Of a DNA stretch of 64,000 nucleotides, positions 34,154-44,325 are shown in pieces. The DNA is taken from positions 97,133-161,132 of the forward strand of contig JADNYV010000072.1 of assembly GCA_015501055.1 (NCBI GenBank), in the 5' to 3' direction. The notes under the pieces were generated by a model that saw nothing but the letters and a program-made list of their open reading frames with translations, made no database searches and was not told the DNA's origin. The position numbers were made by a program, and so were the translations under genes. This DNA is from Mucidula mucida. Its lineage: Eukaryota > Basidiomycota > Agaricomycetes > Agaricales > Physalacriaceae. The number at the start of each line of letters is the position of its first letter. Position 1 is the stretch's first letter.

Positions 34154-37100
34154 AAGGCGCAAGTTCCATTCTGCGCCAGAGTCGCTCCATGAGGGCTGCA
34201 GAGGGTAGCGTGACGTCGAGGGGTTCGGTATCGGGCGGTGGCATGGGTCGGAAAAGATGTGATGGAAATTGCGACATGGGGACTTCAATGCGAGCAAGCG
34301 CGGGTGGCTTTGGCTTGTTCGGATATTGTTGGTGGAAATCACTGATGGCTTCGTCGGCATTTTTGAGATTGCATGCCGGTTCCCATGTCTGCTCGTGTGT
34401 GCCATAACCCTTCCAGTGAACCTTGTATTGAAAACCCCCGCGGTACTTCCGGGAATTCACCACTTTCTCGACCTCCCATTCCGGTTCGGCTCCTTCCAGC
34501 ACAGGTGGTGGACGCGTGTCTCGGGGTTGCGTTGGAAATTGCGGCTCGTGGTAAGGCGTCAGCAGGGCCTCATTGAACACGGGATGAATGCTTTTCCACG
34601 TGTGAGGAATCTGGAGCTTGTAAGAGCTCGTTCCGACTTTCTTGATCACTTTGAACGGCCCGAATCGTTTGTCATCGAGCTTCTTCATTGGTCGATCCGT
34701 GCTGAGATTCGTCCCTTCCAGCCATACTTTGTCGCCTTCCTTGTACTCTACTGCCTCTGTTCGCTTCCTGTCATAAAACCGTTTCATGTCCTCTTTTGCC
34801 ATCTTCAATGCTGACCCCACTTCATCCCATGTCTTCCTCATGCCATCGGCAAACTCCTGCGCAGTCTCATTTCTCGATGCCGTTTTCGGAGCGGTGCCTT
34901 TGTAGGGATGTCTGCCCATGTCTGCGAAGAACGGAGTGACTTTGGTCGCCGAGTGAACTCGATCGTTGTAAACGAATTCAGCAGAGGGTAGCCATTCATG
35001 CCAGTCGTTCTGATGATAGTTGACGAATAACCGTAAGAAATGTTCTATCTCTTGGTTCAACCGTTCCGTCTGCCCATTTGCCTGTGGATGATACGCCGTT
35101 GTAAAGTTTCCCTGTATGCCCAACAACCGATACAATTCCTTCATGAAACGCGAGTGATATTGTGGACCGCGATCATGTATCATCTGTCGTGGCATCCCAT
35201 GTATGGGGAAAATGCGATCACGGTAAATGCGGGCCATGCCTTCTGACGTCAGAGTGGTGTGTGTCGGTATGATACGTAATCGCTTGGTGAAATGGTCCAC
35301 AAACGTGCTGATCGCGTTGTATCCTCCTGATTCCGGCAGCTCTCCAATCATGTCCGTCCCTACTATCTCCCATGGCTCGCTTGGCACATCAATAGGATGA
35401 AGAGGTGCAGCCGGCTTCGTGCGATGTGACTTGTGACCTGGCATTTTTGACACCCTTCTACGTATTCCCGGACGTCTCGGCTGATTCCTGGCCACCAATA
35501 GGTGCGTGTGATCAGCTCGAGGGTCTTGTATCGTCCAGGATGCCCTGCAAGCTGTGCATCATGGTGCAATCCAATAACTCTTCCCCGCAATTCCTTGTCC
35601 TTTGGTATGTAAATACGATCCTTCCATATAATAAGTCCATTTTCCTTCTCTTCCCATCCTTTTTCTTTGTTTTCTAATGCTTTTTGTACGTATCTGTCTT
35701 TGTTTCCTTTTCTTTGTTTGATTTTGTTAAGTAATTCGTCCTCCGGTGTATCTACTGTATGTAAAGAAAATTGAATTTGTGAAATAAAAAACTCCGGTTG
35801 AGCAAAACAACGTTTTCGTTATCTTTTTCCCCCTTCTCAAGGCCTGTCATCCTTGACAAGGCATCAGCTTTCCCCATTGTCTTGCCCGGCTTGTGAATCA
35901 TTTGTATATCATACTCCGCCAACTCCGTAACCCATCTCGCCTGCCTCCGGTTCAACTTCTGCGGTTTCCTGAAGTACTGAAGGTTTTGATGATCGGTAAA
36001 AACCTCCACTGTCTCCTTAGCGCCTAGGAGATATTGCCGCCAGTCGTCGATCGAGTCCATAATAGCCATCATCTCTTTGTCGTAGATCTCATAATTACGC
36101 TCCACTTCGTTCAGCGCGCGAGATCGGAAAGCTACTGGTCTCCATTTTCCGTCAACAAACTGGGAAAGAACCCCCCGTTCGCATAGTTCGAGGAGTCCGC
36201 CTCAACTCGAAACTTGCCGTCGTCGCGTGGTACAATCAGAACAGGTTCTTCCGTCATTCTCCGTTTCAACTCCTCAAACGCCTCGTGCTGCTCCATGCCC
36301 CAAACCCACTCGCCCTTCCCGGTTAGCGATGTCAACGGCTTCGCTACTCCCGCAAATCCCCGAATGAAACGTCGGTAGAAGTTGCAGAAGCCCAGGAATG
36401 ACTGCACTTCCTTCTTCTTCGTCGGCTCCTTCCATTCCTTCACTACGGCCACTTTTGCCGGATCCATCTTCACTTCTCCTCCTCCAACAATGACTCCTAA
36501 GTAATCTACAGTCTGTGCCTCAAAACTACATTTCTCGGGTTTTAAATACAGCTTATTTACTCGTAATATCTCCAATACCTTTCGTACAATCTGTCTATGC
36601 TCCTCGAGAGTGTTCGTAAAGATAAGTATATCATCCAGGTAAACTATAACATGTCCGCCGTCAATCAACTCCTTCAAGATGTGATTCATGAACGATTGAA
36701 ACGTTGCCGGCGAGTTTGTGAGTCCGAAAAACATTACTAATGGCTCAAACAGCCCTCGGTTTGTTCTAAACGCCGCTTTCCACTCATCACCGTCTTTGAT
36801 CCGGATGTTATTGTAACCCCATCGGACATCCATCTTTGTGAAAACCTTTGCTCCCTTCAACTTGTCGATAAGCTCCTGAATCAACGGCAAGGGGTATCGG
36901 TTCTTGATTGTCATGTCGTTCAACTTCCGATAATCCTGCACTGGCCGAAGGCTTCCGTCCTTCTTCTTGACAAAGAAGAATGGTGACGCCATGGGTGAGA
37001 TTGATGGCCGTATGCGTCCCGTGCGTATGTTTTCCTCCAAGAACTCGTCTAATGCCTTCTGCTCGGATGGACTAAGGGATAGACCTTGCAGTCAACCGGT

Positions 37101-38098
37101 TTGGAACCAGGCGTGAGTTCTATTGCGTGATCCCAGGGTCTTCGCTCCGGTAACTTATCAAAGTCCGCCTTGCTGAATACATCGGAAAATTCCTCGATGT
37201 AAGGTGCAGCAGCAGATGAAGGCTGTTGTGATCTCAGCTTTTCACCGCTTTTGCATAGTTGTCCCAGTCCATCCAGAACAAGCGCTCTCCCTCTTCCAAC
37301 TTCTCTTCTACATCTTCTCCTTCGTCTTCTGGCGAGTCATACTCGGTAGATAGCCGCAGCGGTCTGGGCATCGATCAAAAGACAATGTGGATTCCGTCCA
37401 GTTGATCGTGGGGTTGTGATATCGTAACCAATCTAGCCCCAAAAAGATGCTTGTTTTACCAAGATTGGTGACGGCCAACTCAATCTTTTCTGCGTGATCA
37501 CCGATCTTCATCCGGACCTCCACAAAACCTTCGATTGCTCCTCCCTCGTTTAGGGTTCCATCCGCATTGTAGACAGGGAGCTTGATCCGGTAACTCCTTG
37601 ATCGGGAGTCCGTTCTTCTCGACGAATTCTTTATTGACACAAGAACCCGTTGCTCCACTGTCAAGAAGGGCACTCGTTTCCCATTCAGAGCCTGTGTGTA
37701 CGCTCTCTATGGTTACTCGGAGTTTCATGTCCTGCCCCTTTGTTCCCCGGATGTACTTCCTCGACTTTTTCAACTCCGTCACAACTTCCACCGCGCTTCC
37801 TTTGTCAACGCTCTGATCGCCATCACCTTCTCCTCCGTCGCTTCTCTCTCTCTCCGCTCCGGCATCCATGCTCTCAGAATTCCCACTGCTCTCGACACGT
37901 CATCCTCTCTTAGCCGTTGTGCGATCCACTCGGGCGTATTTGGCTCAAATCTTTCTTTCGCAGGTTTTGTGGTGAAGTCGTCGATGATATTTTAGATGTT
38001 TCAGTACCTGTACTGTAAATAAATTCTGCATCTGACGACCCTTCCCTTGATGACTGCTCCGGCAGGACTGCGTCTACTGCGGGAGCTTCGCAAAACCC
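34152..38098 (-). pseudogene. pol of copy 2 (frame-broken)
   Basis: Encodes protease, reverse transcriptase, RNase H, integrase and chromodomain, from the frameshift site (38098) to the stop at 34152. The protease has LLDSGATGSCVN; RT has [15 protein letters not shown] and the YLDD box; RNase H has VEADSSNYANG and FTDHQNLQY. The integrase zinc domain lies at 35590-35430 (HHDAQLAGHPG, CQKCQ). The 448-codon C-terminal frame has GTDMIGEL, HDRGPQYHS, ERLNQEIE and GPFKV, and ends in a chromodomain (VEKVVNSRKYRGGFQYKVHW). Breaks include a lost G near 35433 (integrase), changes near 35805, 36160 and 37085, and several in the protease-RT linker near 37250, 37340 and 37585. As written it makes no complete enzyme. 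Confidence 0.88.
38057..38098 (-). promoter_or_regulatory. Predicted -1 ribosomal frameshift signal, copy 2
   Basis: On the minus strand GGGTTTT (38098-38092) is read in the gag frame as G GGT TTT, a canonical X XXY YYZ heptamer. After 6 nt (GCGAAG) comes CTCCCGCAG (38085-38077), an 11-nt loop containing the gag stop TAG, and CTGCCGGAG (38065-38057), which pairs in 8 of 9 positions. Slipping back one base continues into the pol frame as G F C E A P A V D A V. Confidence 0.7.
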
Positions 38099-39001
38099 AA
38101 CTCTTCGGCCAACTTCTTCTTTTCCTCGTCGTTCATTTCGGTCCATAAACCCCGAATCGTCTGGGGTCGACCCTTCTTCGGACAGAACCTGCTAACATGG
38201 CCGTGTTCGCCACAGCTGAAGCAGAGTCCCTTCGACGTGCATTGTCGATGTCCATCGGCCTGCCGGCTCCTCCATAGGTAACACCGGTGGCATCTCGTCG
38301 TGTGATCGGCGTCGGGGGTGGGTTCGTAGGATTGGCTCTCGATGTAGCCGCCTGCGGAGCTTGGGGCCGGACCTGCATGCCGGACCTCTTGCTCGCCGCC
38401 CGCCTTCTCCATAGCTGATCGATCTGAATGATCTGTGCCTTCCAATCCTTGTACTTCTTTGGCAACCCATCTCGGCTGCCATAGATCTGGTCGATGATCT
38501 TCTCGTTGACATTGGTCTCGAGAAGTCGCACGACAAATGCATCATCCTTCGAGTATTCCGCCTGAGTAAGCAGGACCTCGAACTTCTGAAAGAAATCTTG
38601 AGCGGTGTCTTGCCCCTGGCGCAACCGTTCGATCTGATCTTGCGCATCTCGCGCGAGGTTGGAGTCCACAAATCGCTCCTTCAAGTTCTCTTGAACTCAG
38701 TCCAAGAGACTGTCCATTCCTCTTCTTCCTCATCGAAGTTCTGGTCCGAGTAGTTCTGGACCCATGCATCAACATGATCTCCTCGGATGTAGGAGAGAAC
38801 AACATCGATCCTTTCGGAGTCCGATGTGAGGTTGTTCTTCTTGTCACGGATGTATGTAAACATCGATCACCACCAGCTCTTGTACTTGGACTTGTCCCCG
38901 TCATAGTCATAAGGCTTGTTGACCAGGGATCGGCCTTTGGTTTCGTCATTGGCGTGATGAGCGGGTGTGTGATGAGCGGCTTCTGGTGCCTCGTTGGACA
39001 T
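38074..39001 (-). pseudogene. gag of copy 2
   Basis: Starts MSNEAPEAAHHTPAHH at 39001 and ends GFAKLPQ-stop at 38074. It contains a retrotransposon-gag region (TSDSERIDVVLSYIRGDHV, FFQKFEVLLTQ) and one CCHC zinc knuckle CFSCGEHGHVSRFC. An in-frame TGA (38869-38867) follows YKSWW, and the frame resumes at MFTYIRDKKNN; the same TGA occurs in copy 3. One further shift near 38690 separates the two open parts. The end of gag carries the slippery site that would lead into pol. Confidence 0.82.
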
Positions 39002-39586
39002 GATGGATCGGGGTGATGGAATTGGAGAGTGAAAGGGTGAAAGTGGGGATATGGGTGATGCGGATTTGGATGAAACGGGTGAGGGAATAGAGGTTTGGAT
39101 GAATAGGGAGGGATCGCCTAGATCTGAAATAGAATCCAGGACTTGGTAGGGTGGGGAATGATGATGTGTATCGTAAGGTAAGTAAAGTAGGTAGGTATCG
39201 TAACTGTCTACGCTATTTTACCGACTACTGACTACGTATCTACGGAGCCCAAGAGCTCGTCACAAGTTCGCAATTGCCCAGCCGACGTCCCTCTGGTGTG
39301 AGGTAAGCCGAAGTTTTCCTGGGAACGGGGGTTGACCCGTAAACAGCGCCCACTGAAGTGCAACTGCCAAAAGTTCGTTCTCGTGAGAGCGGCTACTTCC
39401 AGCACCCGAGGCAGTTATCTCTAACTGTTAGCCGGCGCTACTGGGACCAATACACACGTATGCGGACGTGCGCTGGAATTAGGAATCCGTCGATCTGTAA
39501 ACAGGGAAAGGGAATAGGGGAATGTGCGATGATCAAACAGCGAAGTGCTGATCGACGATCAGGGATGTGTGGTAGGTGGTAGAAAG

Positions 39587-39598
39587 TAGTTCCGATCT
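39587..39598 (-). promoter_or_regulatory. Self-complementary primer-binding site, copy 2
   Basis: AGATCGGAACTA on the minus strand, 2 nt from the 5' LTR. It is the perfect complement of the predicted transcript start TAGTTCCGATCT at 39717-39706, 32 nt downstream of TATATAAG (39749-39742). Confidence 0.75.
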
Positions 39599-39600
39599 TC

Positions 39601-40129
39601 TGTTAGCGACTGACTAAGCCACGAGACTCAACCAGGTACCACAGCAAGAACTGAAAGAGAAAACGTTCGCGTTCGTAAGACTAGGCTAGGCCAGGTGTAT
39701 AAACGAGATCGGAACTAAAGTACAATGATACTACACTACTGCTTATATACTATTAAGTCTGTGTTTGAAGCTCCTTGTCCATACGCGTTTCCACTAGGGA
39801 TGCTCCACGCCCTTGACCCAGTGTTGTATGCTACTAGTCCGTGAAACCATTAAATACGAGTGGTGACTGCATGTAAGTAATAATACTGAAACGACCATGT
39901 GTACTACGAGTGTCGGCGGTGTGTATACAATAGGGAGTCCATGAGGTATCGGCATGTATGATGTCATCCATGTGTTGGGCGTGTGTCCGACATGAGTACG
40001 GCTTCGGTAATAAAAAGGGGTATGATCGGTGACGAAACAGATGATGAAACGGTCCGTTGGTTGATAAGACAAGGCTCCCGATAAGATATGATAAGATGTG
40101 AAAATGTGAAAATATGGCGATTCATAACA
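39601..40129 (-). repeat. 5' LTR of copy 2
   Basis: 529 bp with the TATA box at 39749-39742 and the predicted transcription start about 39718-39716, so R-U5 would be about 117 nt. It looks identical to the 3' LTR. Confidence 0.95.
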
Positions 40130-40990
40130 GAAACGCGTGCCCAATTTTGGAATGGCCAGGTCTTGGCTCAGACCGCCACCATCACTTTTCCTTGCGACTT
40201 CTTCGTTGTACGAGCCGAAACAGAATTAAAGGGTAAGCCCGCTTGCGATATTAATATTTTGATAACAATGCTCAAAGATCGTTCTAGTCTTCATTTTACA
40301 TCCTCTTGAACGCGATGTCATACGTTTTCGTCCCTTGAACTCTTCCTTCTCCGACTCGTGTCTTTTTATCTTTTACTAATTAAACGACAACACGTTACCG
40401 ATGGGCGCCCCGCCCAGTCCCGACGCGTTTGAACACTGAATAAAAAGGAATCCTTACAGGCTAGCATATTGCCTTATTACTTCTCCCCCTTGATAGAGGT
40501 ACAGTGCTCTTTCCATTCCGTGGTACATTCTCCTTCACCGCTTATGCGTAGACTGCAACATGCCTGCAACTCGCGCGTTGAGTACGATTCCTCATTTCGA
40601 TATACCCATGGCCTTTGGGTACCTACTGCCAACGTTATCTGGACGACAATTTGCCGACGCCGACACGCTACATGTCGAGTCGAGACGCATCTGGAGCAGA
40701 GCGCTGTTTGAGCAGCTACGAACCGGGACGACCCTCGTCCTAGCGGACAACTCTTCGCCAGATGGAATCATGCCGTCTGAGGAAGTCCTCAGCGCTCTGA
40801 AGAATAGGTTGGGACTGACGGGGAGCCTGGATGGTTTCCTTATTACTGAGGGGATCTGTGAATGTATGCCTCGTCATCGTCTTCTGCAATACAAATTGAT
40901 ATTCTTCAGCCCCATGTTATTGATGGTTGAGGCCATGGTGGCATGAACCTACGTCGTGAGGCGATCAAGAGTACCATGTCTCGATAATGG
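40130..40990 (+). repeat. Segment duplicated and inverted at 55150-56010
   Basis: The whole interval, including the leader (AGACCGCCACCATC near 40170) and the small gene, matches the reverse complement of 55150-56010. Similarity stops near CGATAATGG at about 40990. Together with the coiled-coil relics on either side it belongs to a longer inverted duplication. Confidence 0.8.
40560..40946 (+). CDS. Unknown small protein, copy 1
   Basis: Starts MPATRALSTIPHFDIPMAFG and continues with LLPTLSGRQFADADTLHVES, RRIWSRALFEQLRTGTTLVL and ADNSSP. It is very similar to the inverted copy at 55584-55297. After LKNRLGLTG the two copies diverge in frame because this one has GGGG (40820-40823) where the other has a run of five; with five Gs this copy too would end GEPGWFPYY. 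So the true product is probably about 98 residues, not the 128 read here. No signal peptide or known domain. Possible upstream exons were not found. Confidence 0.45.
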   Translation: MPATRALSTIPHFDIPMAFGYLLPTLSGRQFADADTLHVESRRIWSRALFEQLRTGTTLVLADNSSPDGIMPSEEVLSALKNRLGLTGSLDGFLITEGICECMPRHRLLQYKLIFFSPMLLMVEAMVA

Positions 40991-41180
40991 GATTGATTTG
41001 GGCTCCGTGTGTACTAGCCGCGCTTCAAAACGTAGGACATGGGTTCCGAGACGAGTTTAGCCTGCGCTTCAAGCTTGGTATTGGATGAGCGTTAAGCGCT
41101 AAGCTGGCGTTAAGGGATCGGGCTTGTATTCGCGAGCAAGTTCTCAAATAAAAATTATGGTTTCTGACTATCGACTCCAG

Positions 41181-43786
41181 GCTAGTCTGTTCTCTGCGGT
41201 AGTCAGCACATTCGCGGTTGGAGGGATACCAGAACCTTCAGCCAGACTACCAACAATTATTGACCGCCCTCCTCATTGATCTCGTCACTCTACAAACCAA
41301 TAGCACGTTCAAACCCTCCATCCCAGACTTGGACGCATTCTCCCCGACTTTACAGAATATCTGGGTCAACGGGCTATGGTTTACGAGCCTAGTCATGAGC
41401 TTATTTACCGCTTTAATCTCGGGCCTCGTCAAGCAATGGCTATATCACTATACCATAATTCCCTCTGGTACGCCCCGCGAGAGAAGCTGCATCCGCCAAT
41501 ATCGCTACCGCGGCCTGCAGCTATGGCATGTCCCCGCCATTATTGGTCTTCTCCCCGTGCTCCTGCACCTCGCCCTTGCCTTGTTCTATGTAGGAGTCGC
41601 GCTTTTCCTCATCCAGATTCACGCACCCATGGCCTGGTTCATCATTAGTGTCGGCGCCGTCGTGTATGCTGCCTATATCATGGTCACATCACTCCCTCTT
41701 CGCTTTCCCCAGTGCCCGTATCAGACTCCCCTGGGTAGCCTCATCCACTCCTCCTTCTTCTACGCGCGGGAGCTCCTCCTTCCTGTCAACCATCTCAGAG
41801 TTCGTTTCAAGACTCTGCGTGATATCGAATTGGATACCGTTAGATCAATCGTGCCCACCTTGTGCATTGATGCGCTTCACTGGTTTTATACCCTTTCCTC
41901 AAATACCAGTGTGCGCAGCATCGTCATCCAATCCATTGGTGGCCTCCCTATGTCGTCTATAGAAGACGTGCGCGCCAAGTTCCACGATTCGGATATACTA
42001 GCGGACCATGCGGACCTTGTCAACTCCTGCCTTGTTGCGAGTCGTTTCGGCGACATCGCCTCACCTGTCGAAGGAGAAGAGTCCAAACTTGAGCGACTAC
42101 TTCGCTTCGAGCTCGTCTCCCACAGAAGGTTGATCACGCACCCCTTGTCCCGATTCTGAAGCTGCCAGAAACAGCGAGCGTGAACCTCACCGCCGTGGGT
42201 TTGACGAGTCACTTTTGAACAGACATTTCATCGCCGTATTGGAGTGCGCGGTCGATGGAACTTTTGATAAGTATCCTCCAGAAAAAGATGGATGTTCGTC
42301 TGCCTCCTATGGTTTGGGCCAGCCTTATTGCACAGCTGCGGATATCAACGTTCGCTCCCTGGAGCAAAACCTTGACAGCTGGGTGATGATGTGCGGGTCT
42401 TTGCTTGACGTTCCTACCCAGAGCTGGTCGTTGACCCAAGTACCGACGCTCAGCGGTGCTCTGGATGCTCTGCTCATCCGCCAAAGCGTCAATATGTATC
42501 TTCGCGATGTCGTGGTTGAAGCAATCCTCCGTGCGTACACGCAGACGGGCTTCAACCCCATCTCACGTGTTACTCTTGTTCGCCCGCGAATCCAACTGCT
42601 TGTGTGTGTCATTAACTTCCTCCTCCTTCGCAGTCCGCTTCGCGCCCATGCAGACATCAGCCCCTCTTTCCCTATCCTGAGTCTTTTCCTACATACAACG
42701 CAGGAGCTGGAGCAAAGTATTGCGTACTGCCCAGATCTGAACGTGGCGGAAACGCATACCGTCTTTGATACGTTGGAGCAGATTCTACAGTCTCGTGTCT
42801 TTGCGTCGGATTCGGCTTTTGGTATTTGGACAGCGCGGATATGTGTTCTCGAAACATACAATACTGTAGTGTTTCGACCGTAACTTCACAGCCTGTGACC
42901 CATTATGGTCTGAAGTTACAGTGAACAGCTTCACAGACCCTTAAATTGCCTTTTTTGGACAGTTCCGCTTATAGCGGGACCTGAAATTTCCTTATTTGGA
43001 GGCTTGTGCCTGACCAAAGTGGTCCGTGACCCGTTATGATGTATATATAGCTTCACTTCAAAGACCCCCGTGACCCGTTATGTGAATTTGCGGTCGAAAC
43101 ACTACAGTATGCTTCTTGGCATTTCAGCACGCTTTAAGAATGGCTTCTTGCCCATGACGTTACGCATCGCTCCGTCGTCGCTTGCTCTCGTTCCTCTGCA
43201 GCGGCTCATCGCGATTGTCTTCAATGACAAGGAATGGCGGCATCCGCCACCTTCATCTACATTCTTTGAAGGCGCACTCTATGGGTATTTCCAGACGCTG
43301 TGCAAGTTCCTTCGACAATGCTTCAAAGTGCACACTACGATGGTCTATGACGCTTTCTGCGGCGCTGACGGGCTGGCATTCGGTGACAATTGCTTATGCC
43401 ATGCCCTGTTCGGGGCGATGGTCGAAGGGTTTGTTCTGGGAATTGTAGCGCCTTTGACGATGCTGGTGCGGTCGGTGGTGCACAACCAGCTGGATTCCCT
43501 GTTCGAATCCAATTCCAGTGCTCGACTCGGGTGGGTGCGAGGGACGCGTTGTTGGGGTTGGCCAAGAGTCGTGTGCAGGAGGACGTTGTTTGGGAAGATT
43601 GTTTGGCGGGAATGAGACACATGTTGATGCAGATGCGGGTGACGAGTGGTTTGAGAATCAGAGGTTGAGAATGGCGAGTGAGTTGGATGTCGAGGTGAAG
43701 CATGGTGTTTGGCAGGCATTGTCTATGTTGGAAAGCCTTCGGGGAATCCATGTGCCCGTACAGGAAGTGGCTGAGGTTCATGGCAT
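41181..43786 (+). pseudogene. DUF6535 membrane protein gene, main part (5' truncated, interrupted)
   Basis: Agaricomycete DUF6535 protein. After an acceptor-like CCAG (41180) it reads ASLFSAVVSTFAV, then EGYQNLQPDYQQLLTALLI, a long membrane region with WHVPAIIGLLPVLLHLALAL, and a long soluble tail. The N-terminal exon expected before the first membrane segment is not visible. A 244-bp MITE (42864-43107) lies inside the exon; deleting it with one TA rejoins CVLETYN to MLLGISARF in frame. Retroelement copy 3 then interrupts the gene at 43786, and the frame continues at 50312. Single-base shifts occur near 41213, 42135, 42207, 43530 and 43609; the last two are repaired by one G each. Function of the family is unknown. 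Confidence 0.78.
42864..43107. mobile_element. 244-bp TA-flanked MITE (Tc1/mariner-like)
   Basis: Terminal inverted repeats of 27 nt match at 25 positions and begin CTGTAGTGTTTCGACCG at both ends (42864-42890 and 43107-43081). The element is bounded by TA on both sides (42862-42863, 43108-43109), the target duplication of Tc1/mariner/pogo transposons. There is no coding capacity. Inside, TGACCCRTTATG-like units recur near 42897, 43028 and 43071. It sits in a DUF6535 exon, and its removal with one TA (246 nt) restores the frame exactly. Confidence 0.88.
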
Positions 43787-44314
43787 TGTTAGCGACTGAC
43801 TAAGCCACAAGACTCAACCAGGTACCACAGCAAGAACTAAGGAAGAAGACGTTTGCGTTCGTAAGACTAGGCTAGGCCAGGTGTATAAACGAGATCGGAA
43901 CTAAAGTACAATGATACTACACTACTGCTTATATACTAGTAAGTCTGTGTTTGAGACTCCTTGTCCATACGCGTTTCCACTAGGGATGCTCCACGCCCTT
44001 GACCCAGTGTGGTATGCTACTAGTCCGTGAAACCATTAAATACGAGTGGTAACTGCATGTAAGTAATAATACTGAAACGTCCATGTGTGCTACGAGTGTC
44101 GGCGGTGTGTATACAATAGGGAGTCCATGAGGTATCAGCATGTATGATGTCATCCATGTGTTGGACGTGTGTCCGACATGAGTACGGCTTCGGTAATGAA
44201 AAGGAGTATGATCGGTGACGAAACAGATGATGAAACAGTCCGTTGGTTGATAAGACAAGCCCCCCGATAAGATATGATAAGATTGAAAATGTGAAAATAT
44301 GGCGATTCATAACA
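43787..44314 (-). repeat. 3' LTR of copy 3
   Basis: 528 bp. It shares GTGTGGTATGC, AAACGTCCATGTGTGC, CAAGCCCCCCG and AGATTGAAAATG with the 3' LTR of copy 4, where its own 5' LTR has copy 2-like variants. Near the plus-strand left end it shares AAGGAAGAAGACG with its own 5' LTR. Confidence 0.94.
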
Positions 44315-44325
44315 TCACCCCCTCT

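Larger units (their letters stand above)
33612..40129 (-). mobile_element. Ty3/gypsy chromodomain retrotransposon, copy 2 (complete)
   Basis: A full-length element of 6518 bp flanked by a perfect 5-bp target duplication GAAAC (33607-33611 and 40130-40134). It has 529-bp LTRs at 33612-34140 (3') and 39601-40129 (5') which I could not distinguish by eye, a purine tract next to the 3' LTR, gag with a zinc knuckle, and pol with protease, reverse transcriptase, RNase H, integrase and chromodomain in the Ty3/gypsy order. Identical LTRs imply a recent insertion, but gag and pol are split by several single-base indels. It inserted between a decayed coiled-coil gene and the small gene at 40.5 kb, splitting a duplicated segment whose other copy is at 55.15-56.83 kb. 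Confidence 0.96.
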
